A stretch of DNA of 8,930 bases from Clostridiales bacterium (GTDB lineage Bacteria; Bacillota; Clostridia; Saccharofermentanales; Saccharofermentanaceae), in assembly GCA_017612755.1 (NCBI GenBank), contig JAGAFH010000035.1, positions 1 through 8,930 of the forward strand. Reading direction: 5' to 3'. Numbering within the stretch: position 1 is the first letter of the stretch; every line of letters begins with the position of its first letter. A program made the position numbers and the translations under genes. This document shows, piece after piece, positions 1-6,576 of this stretch. The notes below the pieces were generated by a model. It searched no databases, was not told the DNA's origin, and saw nothing but the letters and a program-made list of their open reading frames with translations.

Positions 1-445
1 GATGGTACATGATCTCATCAGGATCTGTGACCATCACTGCATATTTAGTCATGCAGGAAACGGAATCCACGATGGGGAATTCCTGATCTCCCAGCTGCCT
101 TAAGGGAAGCTCGGGAACTGACCATACTGTAGTCTCTCTCTTGACCTGTCCTGAGATGACGAACATGGGGATGGAATCCAGGTATCCGCCCATTACACCG
201 GTGATGGCATTAGTTCCGCCGGGGCCGGATGTGACGCAGCATCCTGCGATCTTTCCCGTAAGTCTTGCATAACCCTCCGCTGCGATGGAGCAGGCCTGCT
301 CGTGGTGGTTATATACACAGGTAAGTCTTTCGTGATGACCGAAGGCATCGTTTAAATGCATTGCTCCTCCGCCGGTGACGGTGAACATGTGCTTCACGCC
401 TTTTGAAACAAGAAAATCTGCGATGATATGTGCTACTTTACGCAT
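1..445 (-). CDS. ThDP-dependent acetolactate-synthase-like enzyme, N-terminal part (cut by left edge)
   Basis: I translated this frame from the ATG at 443-445 to the window edge; 148 residues are visible. It begins MRKVAHIIADFLVSKGVKHM, the usual opening of the Pyr domain (TPP_enzyme_N) of the acetolactate synthase/pyruvate oxidase family. The catalytic glutamate is Glu49 in the NHHEQAC stretch, which activates the ThDP aminopyrimidine. It is followed by the conserved EGYARLTGK, TSGPGGTNAITG and SGQV blocks and by RQLGDQE near residue 110. The FAD/central domain and the ThDP-pyrophosphate domain lie outside the window, so FAD use and substrate cannot be judged. The start overlaps the stop of the HAD gene by 8 bases, so the two are probably translationally coupled. 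In this context it may add an acyl branch to a CDP-keto-sugar, as YerE does in yersiniose synthesis, or decarboxylate another 2-oxo acid. It is unlikely to be the housekeeping IlvB, because the partners are sugar genes. Confidence 0.88.
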   Translation of the reverse strand, partial: MRKVAHIIADFLVSKGVKHMFTVTGGGAMHLNDAFGHHERLTCVYNHHEQACSIAAEGYARLTGKIAGCCVTSGPGGTNAITGVMGGYLDSIPMFVISGQVKRETTVWSVPELPLRQLGDQEFPIVDSVSCMTKYAVMVTDPDEIMYH

Positions 446-1109
446 CTTCTTCCTCCCTGAAAAGAGTCATTATATCCAGGGCACGGTCTGCATAGATCAC
501 GTGCTCATATTCATTTATATCCTCTCCTCCGAACTCACCGAAACCGAATCCGAAAGATACTCCCGCAAAAGATGTCCCCGCCTTCTGTGAACCCAGGGCG
601 TCGTGGGAACTGTCGCCTACCATCAGGACCTTCTTCTTGTCCGTAACGCCCAGCTGGGCGATGCAGAGCTCTATGATGTCGCTCTTTCTAAGCTTGCCCT
701 CATAGTCAGATCCGTAGATGATGTCCGTGTACTTGTCAAAACCGAAATGCTTCAGGAGCTTCGTGGCGTAGTCCTGCTTTTTGTAGGTGGCGATGGCGGT
801 GGGGATCCCGGCTGCCTTCAGCTTTTCGAAAAGCTCATAGATCCCTTCGTAGGGCTTTGCCAGAAGAAGGTTATGGTTACTGTATCTGTCACGGAAAAAC
901 GCCGCAGCTTCCGTATAACCCTTCTCATCCAGTCCCAGCCTGTCCCTGAAGGACCACTCGATAGGCGGGCCTATGAACTTTAAAAGCTCGCCTTCAGGCA
1001 GCATCTCATATCCGAAGTGCTCTATAGTCTCTTTAACAGAAAGGACTATGCCTTCGGAAGTATCAAGGACTGTTCCGTCCACGTCGAAAAGTACGGCCTC
1101 ATACATCAT
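438..1109 (-). CDS. HAD-superfamily phosphatase, Gph/PgmB-like (HAD_2)
   Basis: A 223-residue soluble protein with all four HAD motifs. Motif I is FDVDGT with nucleophile Asp9 and acid/base Asp11. Motif II is Thr108 in IATYKK. Motif III is a lysine in GKLRKSD (139-142). Motif IV is GDSSHD with metal-binding Asp166 and Asp170. Residues about 15-90 form the helical C1 cap of the phosphoglycolate phosphatase/beta-phosphoglucomutase branch. The length is normal for that family. It probably removes phosphate from a small sugar phosphate or phospho-acid. Its place between an aldolase and a ThDP lyase suggests a substrate in the same sugar pathway, but the sequence does not identify it. Two ATGs stand in tandem (1109 and 1106). 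Either start overlaps the aldolase stop, by 11 or 8 bases, and no strong Shine-Dalgarno is visible, which fits reinitiation coupled to the aldolase. The gene ends in TAA inside the next gene. Confidence 0.88.
   Translation of the reverse strand: MMYEAVLFDVDGTVLDTSEGIVLSVKETIEHFGYEMLPEGELLKFIGPPIEWSFRDRLGLDEKGYTEAAAFFRDRYSNHNLLLAKPYEGIYELFEKLKAAGIPTAIATYKKQDYATKLLKHFGFDKYTDIIYGSDYEGKLRKSDIIELCIAQLGVTDKKKVLMVGDSSHDALGSQKAGTSFAGVSFGFGFGEFGGEDINEYEHVIYADRALDIMTLFREEEDA
452..457 (-). promoter_or_regulatory. Ribosome binding site of the ThDP enzyme gene
   Basis: The minus strand reads GGGAGG, then AAGAAG, then ATG. This strong Shine-Dalgarno with 6-base spacing fixes the start at 445, although it lies inside the last codons of the upstream HAD gene. 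Confidence 0.75.
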
Positions 1110-2697
1110 AGTGGGAATCCGTCACAAAGTTGATCTTAAATCCGTCGGAGAGTTTCTTAAGTTCGCCGATAACATAATCGTTCAGATCTGATGCCTCGTT
1201 GGAAGTGAACTCATACTCCATGTCGGGATTAAAGTAGTTAGGTCTGTTGTCTACCGCATAACCGTCAAATCCTGCGCAGGATACTTCTGTTACGCCGATC
1301 TTCTTCAGGAGCTTTAAGAGCATCAGGAAGGAGTTGTCGATTATCTGGGCATTGAAGTCCAGAAGGTTTGAATATCTGATGGTGTAATCGAAGTCCGTAA
1401 CGGAACTTGTTACGTTGGAAGTTGCGATGATCTTAAATGTATCCGCATTCTTGGCAAAGCTGGGAGCCAGCTGTACCTGTCTCTTCTTGTTGGTAACGAA
1501 GCAGAAATCGGGCTTGATGGCCTCAGGAATAAAGTTGATGCTTATGATCTCCGGGTTATTGCCCATGATGAAGGATTCAACTTTTTCGGACTGTTCCTTT
1601 ACGCTGGTGCCGGGACCGATGATGAGGATATTCTTATCCTTCAGTTCCTCGGAGAGTCTCTTCAGATCCTCCTCGTCGTTTACCTCGATCTCCTGATAGT
1701 CGGAGTAGAGCTTTTCGATGAGCTTCTCATCATAAAGGAGCTTCTTGTCGCCCTCAAGTCTCTTGAGGATCTTATTGATAGCCTTGATGGACAAGGTCCT
1801 CTTGTTCATCAGGTAGCTTACATAGCTGGGATGGCAGTCATTTGATGCCGCGATATAGAAGAAGAGTGAATATCCCCAGGGTGACTGGTGATAGAAGTTC
1901 ATTACATTGGCATCGGCAGCCTCCAGGATCTGATAGATATCATAATCCTTTCCGTGCCTGCCGTTTAAGTACATGGCGATAAGTTCCAGAGGACAGTTTC
2001 CTGCACTCTTTCCCATACCGAAGATAGTTCCGTCCACCAGGACGTTCCTGTCGGTCTTGTAGGAGAGCATCTCGATGCAGTTGGCATAACCCAGCTGGAA
2101 GTTGTTGTGGGCGTGATAACCGAGTTCGATGTCCTTATCGAGACCTTCGTCCAGGAGCTTTGCATAGTGAAGGAGGGTATCGCTGTGGCAAAGGCCGTAA
2201 GTATCCACCATGGAAACGGCAAAGGGCTTTACTTCATTTGCCAGACGGATAAGGTCCTTAAGTTCCTCATCGGAATAACTGGTGATGGAAACAAGCTGCG
2301 CAAAGACCCGGTATCCCTTCTTCATGAGTTCTGATACAAACTGTAATGCCTCAACCCTCAGGTGCTTTTTGAAGATGACCCTGATAGTGTCGATGCAGGT
2401 CTCGTTTGCGGGGCAGATCCTGTCGATATCCGCATGACCGTAATCGATCATTCCCACGATCCTGGCATCTCCTTTGTCCAGGTTTCCGAAGGTCCTGGCA
2501 ATGGACTTGGCGTCCGGGAAGATGGCCCTGTCAGGATCATATTCCCTGGCCTGATCGATGAAACCGATCTCTATATAGTCCACCTTTGATGCCACAAGAC
2601 GCTCAAAGATGCTGACCAGATTGTTCCTTCCGAACTTCCAGTCGTTAATATAACCGCCGTCTCTTAAAGTGCAGTCAAGCAGGCTTATCGTTCTCAT
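1099..2697 (-). CDS. Two-domain DRE-TIM (HMGL-like) aldolase with C-terminal Rossmann-like domain
   Basis: A 532-residue protein. Residues about 3-260 form an HMGL-like TIM barrel of the 4-hydroxy-2-oxovalerate aldolase/HMG-CoA lyase/isopropylmalate synthase superfamily. It carries the signature DCTLRDGG with Arg12 and metal ligand Asp13, VDTYG at 164-168, the metal-binding HAHNN with His195 and His197, and the GMGKSAGNCPLE loop at 227-238. Family members make or break C-C bonds next to a 2-oxo acid, usually pyruvate enolate. Residues about 270-340 are a helical linker with a WGYS...HPSYV pattern. From about 353 a second alpha/beta domain begins with NILIIGPGTS, a glycine-rich Rossmann-like loop vaguely like DUF115/MptE-type proteins; its function is unknown to me. 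The gene starts 23 bases inside gtrA and its stop overlaps the HAD start. Proteins of this kind are often annotated 'aldolase catalytic domain-containing' in surface-polysaccharide loci. The exact substrate cannot be read from the sequence. Confidence 0.87.
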   Translation of the reverse strand: MRTISLLDCTLRDGGYINDWKFGRNNLVSIFERLVASKVDYIEIGFIDQAREYDPDRAIFPDAKSIARTFGNLDKGDARIVGMIDYGHADIDRICPANETCIDTIRVIFKKHLRVEALQFVSELMKKGYRVFAQLVSITSYSDEELKDLIRLANEVKPFAVSMVDTYGLCHSDTLLHYAKLLDEGLDKDIELGYHAHNNFQLGYANCIEMLSYKTDRNVLVDGTIFGMGKSAGNCPLELIAMYLNGRHGKDYDIYQILEAADANVMNFYHQSPWGYSLFFYIAASNDCHPSYVSYLMNKRTLSIKAINKILKRLEGDKKLLYDEKLIEKLYSDYQEIEVNDEEDLKRLSEELKDKNILIIGPGTSVKEQSEKVESFIMGNNPEIISINFIPEAIKPDFCFVTNKKRQVQLAPSFAKNADTFKIIATSNVTSSVTDFDYTIRYSNLLDFNAQIIDNSFLMLLKLLKKIGVTEVSCAGFDGYAVDNRPNYFNPDMEYEFTSNEASDLNDYVIGELKKLSDGFKINFVTDSHYDV

Positions 2698-3268
2698 TTA
2701 ACTCTTCCTCCGGCTTCTTGCTCTTCTGTCTGTATGCCCAGAACTTGTTCATTATGAAATTGATGGGAATGGTGATCACCATATTAAGGAAAGGCGCAAG
2801 GGATACTGCGAAGTCATATGTATTTCCGAATGTGACGATGCCGAATCCGTTGACCCAGTCCATTACAGATCCCAGATGATCCTGGATCTTGAGAAGGTTG
2901 AGCCAGAACAGAAGGAGCATCTCCGTCAGGAAAAGACCTGTGAAGGAGTAAGAGATATATGTCTTGATAAGTACTTTCCACCAGACTCTCTTCTCAGCGC
3001 TCTCATCTTCCTTGAATACGAACTTGCTCTGCCAGATCCATGCGTTAAATACGCTGATGATAAATCCCATTATGTTGCCCACATGTTCATTCGTTCCCAG
3101 AACGTAGTAACAGAATGTGTAGACACCATATGAAACGAATGTATTGACCAGACCTACGATACCGAACTTGATTGCCTGGAGGATCCATCCGCCTTTTTTC
3201 TTATCTGTCTTGATCTCTTCTGAGATCTCTTTCTTTTCAGCCTCAGCTGCTTCCATATTAAGTTCCAT
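2675..3268 (-). CDS. GtrA-family polytopic membrane protein
   Basis: A 197-residue protein with four predicted membrane helices at about 30-57, 62-80, 98-125 and 155-175, the GtrA arrangement. Typical family features are FGIVGLVNT in helix 1, the FNAWIWQSKFVF end of helix 2 and NFIMNKFWAYR at the end of helix 4. The first 27 residues and the last 20 are highly charged and probably cytoplasmic. The segment between helices 3 and 4 (about 126-154) is long for the family and carries hydrophobic patches. GtrA proteins are thought to flip or help present polyprenyl-phosphate-linked sugars, or to act as accessory factors for GT-C transferases. The gene lies 6 bases after rfbH. The start at 3268 is not backed by a strong Shine-Dalgarno; the ATG at 3256 (residue 5) is an alternative. 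In context it may serve export of the sugar made by this cluster. Confidence 0.88.
   Translation of the reverse strand: MELNMEAAEAEKKEISEEIKTDKKKGGWILQAIKFGIVGLVNTFVSYGVYTFCYYVLGTNEHVGNIMGFIISVFNAWIWQSKFVFKEDESAEKRVWWKVLIKTYISYSFTGLFLTEMLLLFWLNLLKIQDHLGSVMDWVNGFGIVTFGNTYDFAVSLAPFLNMVITIPINFIMNKFWAYRQKSKKPEEELNENDKPA
2707..2711 (-). promoter_or_regulatory. Ribosome binding site of the aldolase gene
   Basis: The minus strand has GGAGG nine bases before the ATG at 2697, inside the 3' end of gtrA. It supports the 2697 start and the 23-base gene overlap. Confidence 0.7.
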
Positions 3269-3274
3269 CCGGAC

Positions 3275-4612
3275 TTACTGCTCCACTGCTTCCTTTATAG
3301 TCTTTGCCATGTAGTCGATCATCTCGTCCGTCATTCCGGGATAAACGCCGATCCAGAATGTATCGTTCATGATACGGTCGGTGTTCTTAAGATCGCCTAC
3401 TACCCTGTAGCCTTCGCCTGATGCTCTCATCTCGTCGAAGCAGGGGTGCTTTGTAAGGTTGCCTGCAAAGAGCATCCTTGTCTGGACCTTATGGTCTTCG
3501 ATGTACTTAACTACCTTGCTCCTGTCTGTTCCCTCCTTACATGTGATGAGGAAACCGAACCAGGAAGGGATGGAATTCTCACAGGGCTCGGGAAGGATGA
3601 GCTTATCCTCAGTACCTGCAAGACCGGCCTTGAGCCTGTCGAAGTTATGTCTTCTTCTCTCAACGAAAGAAGGGAACTTTACGATCTGTGCGCATCCTAC
3701 TGCGGCCTGAAGGTCTGTTGCCTTAAGGTTATAGCCGAAGTGGGAATAAACATACTTGTGGTCGTAACCCAGAGGGAGAAGTCCGTACTGCTTGTCGAAT
3801 CTGTGTCCGCAGAAATTGTCCTTACCGGAGGGGCAGATACAGTCTCTTCCCCAGTCCCTCATGGACCTGATAGCCTTGTGAAGGATGGGATTATTTGTGT
3901 AGATGGCGCCGCCCTCACCCATTGTCATGTGGTGGGGAGGATAGAAGGAAGATGTTCCGATGTCACCGATGGTACCGGTGAACTTCTCCTCTCCGTCGAT
4001 AATATACTTGGAACCCAGGGCATCGCAGTTATCCTCGATGAGCCACAGGTTATGCTTATCACAGAAATCCTTCACGCCCTTAAGGTCGAAGGGATTACCA
4101 AGTGTATGGGCGATCATGACAGCCTTTGTCTTAGGGGAGAGAGCCTCCTCCAGCATGGAAACGTCGATATTGTACTGGGGGATGGTAACATCCACGAAAA
4201 CGGGAACTGCGCCATACTGGATCACGGGAGCTACCGTAGTAGGGAAACCTGCCGCAACAGTGATGACCTCATCTCCTCTGTTTACTTTCCTCTCTCCGAG
4301 AAGAGGGCTTGTAAGAGCCATAAATGCTCCCAGGTTTGCAGAGGATCCGGAGTTAACGAGAGAGCAGAATCTTACGCCAAGATAATCGGCGAATGCCTTC
4401 TCGAACTGATCCGTATATCTTCCGGCTGTAAGCCAGAACTCCAGGGAGGAATCCACGAGATTAACCATCTCTTCGTGACCATATACTCTTCTTGCGTAAG
4501 GGATCCTGTCACCCTCTTCATATTCCTTCACCTTGTGATATGTGTCGCAGTAATCTGCCACCATCTCCAAGATCTTCTCTCTTGCTTCCTGTTCTGTCAT
4601 GTTTTCAAACAT
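3275..4612 (-). CDS. rfbH: RfbH: CDP-4-keto-6-deoxy-D-glucose-3-dehydrase (E1)
   Basis: A 445-residue member of the DegT/DnrJ/EryC1/StrS PLP fold, full length for RfbH/DdhC. This enzyme uses PMP and a [2Fe-2S] cluster to remove the 3-OH of CDP-4-keto-6-deoxyglucose, with a separate E3 reductase supplying electrons. The usual PLP lysine is replaced by histidine: the motif is FYPPHHMTMGEGGA with His227 and His228, the E1 hallmark (His220 in the Yersinia enzyme). Cluster cysteines are apparent at Cys196 (EDNCDALG), Cys258 and Cys260 (RDCIC) and Cys268 (NFCGHRF). This is the known E1 pattern, but with about four more residues between the first and second cysteine than in the Yersinia enzyme. The gene starts 21 bases after rfbG. 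ATG codons at 4612 and 4600 are both possible starts; the longer fits the family's N-terminus. No E3 gene is in the window. Confidence 0.96.
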   Translation of the reverse strand: MFENMTEQEAREKILEMVADYCDTYHKVKEYEEGDRIPYARRVYGHEEMVNLVDSSLEFWLTAGRYTDQFEKAFADYLGVRFCSLVNSGSSANLGAFMALTSPLLGERKVNRGDEVITVAAGFPTTVAPVIQYGAVPVFVDVTIPQYNIDVSMLEEALSPKTKAVMIAHTLGNPFDLKGVKDFCDKHNLWLIEDNCDALGSKYIIDGEEKFTGTIGDIGTSSFYPPHHMTMGEGGAIYTNNPILHKAIRSMRDWGRDCICPSGKDNFCGHRFDKQYGLLPLGYDHKYVYSHFGYNLKATDLQAAVGCAQIVKFPSFVERRRHNFDRLKAGLAGTEDKLILPEPCENSIPSWFGFLITCKEGTDRSKVVKYIEDHKVQTRMLFAGNLTKHPCFDEMRASGEGYRVVGDLKNTDRIMNDTFWIGVYPGMTDEMIDYMAKTIKEAVEQ

Positions 4613-4633
4613 CTTTTCTTCTGTCCTTTCGTA

Positions 4634-5680
4634 TCAACCGTTGATATATTCACTTATCTGTCTGTCCATTTCAGAGGGGATGTCACCGCCGTCAAACCAG
4701 ACCCGGCTCCATTCGCACACCTTGGCTACCGCCTCTTCTATGTGCCACCTGGGGCTCCAGCCGAAGGTCCTCTTGAGCTTGCTGGAATCCAGTTTCAGGA
4801 ATCCCGCCTCATGGGGCGCATCCTTCTCGGATCTGTCTACCCTTCTGATATCCCCCCACTTTTCGCAGAAGAGATCCACCACCTCTCCGGTGGTCCTGCA
4901 GTCGCAGTCGTCCGGTCCGACATTGTACCACGAAGCTTTGGTCCTGTCCTCATATTGTTCCTTCGCGATCATAAGATATGCGAAGACGGGCTCTAATACA
5001 TGCTGGTAAGGTCTTGTGGAATAAGGGTTCCTGACGATGATGTCCTCACCCTTAACGGCTGCCCTTACGCAGTCCGGGATGATCCTGTCATTTGCGAAGT
5101 CTCCGCCACCTATGACATTACCTGCCCTTGCAGTTGAGATGGCGGGGGAATCCTCCTTGTCGAAGAAGGAGTTTTTGTAGCTGTGGGTAACCAGCTCGCT
5201 GCAGGACTTGGAATTTGAGTAGGGATCGTAGCCGTCGAGAAGCTCGTCCTCCCTGTAGCCCCACTCCCACTCATTGTTCTTGTAGACCTTGTCTGTGGTA
5301 ACGTTAAGGAAGGACTTTACGCCCGGATGCTTTCTTACGCACTCCAGGATATTTACCGTTCCCATAACATTGGTCTCATAAGTATAAACGGGATCCTTGT
5401 AGGAATCCCTTACGATAGGCTGTGCAGCCATGTGTATAACGATCTCGGGATCAGCCTTGGCGAAGGCCTCCTCCAGTGTCTTAAGATCCCTGATGTCCCC
5501 GATAACGGAAGTCATCTTATCTTCAACGCCTGCAAGGGCGAAAAGGTTGGGATCTGTAGGAGCCTTCAGGGAATAACCTGTAAGAACTGCTCCGTGGGTA
5601 ACGAGGATACGGCTCATCCAGGAGCCCTTAAATCCGGTGTGGCCTGTAAGAAAGACTCTCTTTCCCTTCCAGAAATCCAT
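4634..5680 (-). CDS. rfbG: CDP-glucose 4,6-dehydratase
   Basis: A 348-residue extended short-chain dehydrogenase/reductase, normal length for RfbG/DdhB. It converts CDP-D-glucose to CDP-4-keto-6-deoxy-D-glucose with bound NAD in the cytoplasm. The NAD-binding loop GHTGFKGSW is at residues 13-21, a form characteristic of RfbG. The active site shows Thr129-Asp130-Lys131 (TTDKVY) and the catalytic Tyr154-x3-Lys158 pair (YSNSK). Further family blocks are AAQPIVRDSY at 85-94, RAGNVIGGGD near 185 and RPYQHVLEP near 220. It starts 5 bases after rfbF and supplies the substrate of RfbH. The product could also feed other CDP-6-deoxysugars, but the adjacent rfbH points to 3,6-dideoxy sugars. Confidence 0.96.
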   Translation of the reverse strand: MDFWKGKRVFLTGHTGFKGSWMSRILVTHGAVLTGYSLKAPTDPNLFALAGVEDKMTSVIGDIRDLKTLEEAFAKADPEIVIHMAAQPIVRDSYKDPVYTYETNVMGTVNILECVRKHPGVKSFLNVTTDKVYKNNEWEWGYREDELLDGYDPYSNSKSCSELVTHSYKNSFFDKEDSPAISTARAGNVIGGGDFANDRIIPDCVRAAVKGEDIIVRNPYSTRPYQHVLEPVFAYLMIAKEQYEDRTKASWYNVGPDDCDCRTTGEVVDLFCEKWGDIRRVDRSEKDAPHEAGFLKLDSSKLKRTFGWSPRWHIEEAVAKVCEWSRVWFDGGDIPSEMDRQISEYING

Positions 5681-5685
5681 ATATC

Positions 5686-6465
5686 TTACTCCTCCCAGAC
5701 GATCCAGGGGGCCTTGCCCTCGGCGATCATCTTCTCAAGTCTTTCCTTGTCCCTCTTGGTGTCCATGCACTTCCAGAATCCGGTGTGGACGAAGGCCTTC
5801 AGCTGTCCCTCGGAAGCAAGTCTCTCAAGAGGCTTCTTCTCGAAGATGGTAGTATCGTCTTCCAGATAGTTAAAGATCTCAGGGGAAAGGACCATATATC
5901 CTGCATTGACGACGGAACCATCATCATCATTCTTTTCCCTGAAAGCCATAACGCTTCCGCTGTCATCAAGATCCAGGCAGCCGAACTGCTGTCCTACCTT
6001 AACGGCTGTGATGGTAGCAGTCTTGCCGTGGGACTGATGGAACTTCAGGACCTCATCGATGGGAACGTTTCCAACGCCGTCACCATATGTGAGGAAGAAG
6101 GGCTCGTCACCGATATACTTCTGTACCCTCTTGATCCTTCCGCCGGTCATGGTATTAAGACCCGTATCAACAAGGGTGACCTTCCAGGGCTCCGTGTGGG
6201 TGGAGTGGACGATCATCTTGTTCTCGGATGTGAAATCAAATGTAACGTCGGATGTATGAAGGTAGTAGTCTGCAAACCACTCCTTGATCACATACTGCTT
6301 ATATCCGCAGCAGATGATAAAATCATTAAATCCGAAAGAGGAATAGTATTTCATGATGTGCCAGAGGATAGGATTTCCGCCGATCTCTACCATGGGCTTG
6401 GGCTTGATAACGCTCTCTTCACTGATCCTGGTACCAAATCCGCCCGCAAGAATAACAACTTTCAT
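5686..6465 (-). CDS. rfbF: Glucose-1-phosphate cytidylyltransferase
   Basis: A 259-residue nucleotidyltransferase, full length for RfbF/DdhA. It joins CTP and alpha-D-glucose-1-phosphate to give CDP-glucose, the first committed step to CDP-6-deoxy and 3,6-dideoxy sugars. The N-terminus has the nucleotide-binding LAGGFGTR (6-13) and IKPKPMVEIGG (20-30). The metal-binding YGDG is at 127-130 with Asp129, NAGY is at 187-190, and the C-terminal WKCMDTKRD block (231-239) is characteristic of this cytidylyltransferase rather than of RmlA or GalU. It is the first gene of the left transcription unit. A -10 box lies about 42 bases upstream, and a modest GAGG lies 11 bases before the ATG. rfbG follows after 5 bases. 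Confidence 0.97.
   Translation of the reverse strand: MKVVILAGGFGTRISEESVIKPKPMVEIGGNPILWHIMKYYSSFGFNDFIICCGYKQYVIKEWFADYYLHTSDVTFDFTSENKMIVHSTHTEPWKVTLVDTGLNTMTGGRIKRVQKYIGDEPFFLTYGDGVGNVPIDEVLKFHQSHGKTATITAVKVGQQFGCLDLDDSGSVMAFREKNDDDGSVVNAGYMVLSPEIFNYLEDDTTIFEKKPLERLASEGQLKAFVHTGFWKCMDTKRDKERLEKMIAEGKAPWIVWEE
5691..5696 (-). promoter_or_regulatory. Ribosome binding site of rfbG
   Basis: The minus strand reads GGGAGGAG within the final codons of rfbF, followed about 8-10 bases later by the ATG at 5680. It fixes the rfbG start and shows tight coupling of the two genes. Confidence 0.7.
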
Positions 6466-6506
6466 CGTAAAGTCTGCCTCACTTTCAAGAATGCATACTA
6501 AATTTT

Positions 6507-6512
6507 ATTATA
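6507..6512 (-). promoter_or_regulatory. Candidate -10 box for the rfbFGH unit
   Basis: The minus strand has a perfect TATAAT in an AT-rich stretch, about 42 bases before the rfbF start. No recognisable TTGACA lies 16-18 bases upstream (the region reads AAGAAA), so a promoter here would be weak or need an activator. The predicted 5' leader is about 35 bases. Confidence 0.5.
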
Positions 6513-6532
6513 CTACAAGTGCGCGAATGTTT

Positions 6533-6551
6533 CTTCTTTATTTTAAAGAAG
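6533..6551. repeat. Perfect 8-bp inverted repeat with 3-base loop
   Basis: CTTCTTTA at 6533-6540 and TAAAGAAG at 6544-6551 are exact reverse complements around TTT. No T-run follows on either strand, so it is not a standard intrinsic terminator. It lies about where the -35 region of the rfbF promoter should be and could be an operator, or simply a weak hairpin. Confidence 0.55.
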
Positions 6552-6557
6552 GGGAAA

Positions 6558-6576
6558 CAGGGGCAGAAAAGCCCTG
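6558..6576 (-). terminator. Possible weak terminator hairpin after the 200-residue membrane protein gene
   Basis: Directly after the stop codon at 6577 the minus strand can pair CAGGGC with GCCCCTG (one bulged C) around a short T-rich loop. The following bases, TTTCCCCTTCTTT, are pyrimidine-rich rather than a clean T-run. It may attenuate rather than stop transcription. Confidence 0.35.

Larger units (their letters stand above)
1..6465 (-). other. Predicted polycistronic unit rfbF-rfbG-rfbH-gtrA-aldolase-HAD-ThDP enzyme
   Basis: Seven genes in one direction with gaps of 5, 21 and 6 bases, then overlaps of 23, 11 and 8 bases. No internal terminator or promoter is evident. The candidate promoter is at 6507-6512. 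The unit continues past the left edge. Confidence 0.75.

Noticed and set aside
1965..2222. A minus-strand 85-codon frame inside the aldolase gene
   Set aside because: It is an out-of-frame shadow within the aldolase barrel, rich in serine, threonine and tryptophan, with no sign of real coding.
3446..4996. A 516-codon open frame on the plus strand
   Set aside because: It lies wholly antisense to rfbH and rfbG, both clear full-length enzymes. Its translation shows no domain pattern and it lacks its own operon context. It is a by-product of the codon usage of the real genes.
5785..6501. A 238-codon plus-strand open frame opposite rfbF
   Set aside because: It is antisense to a certain gene, has no recognisable motif, and starts inside coding sequence without a convincing ribosome binding site.
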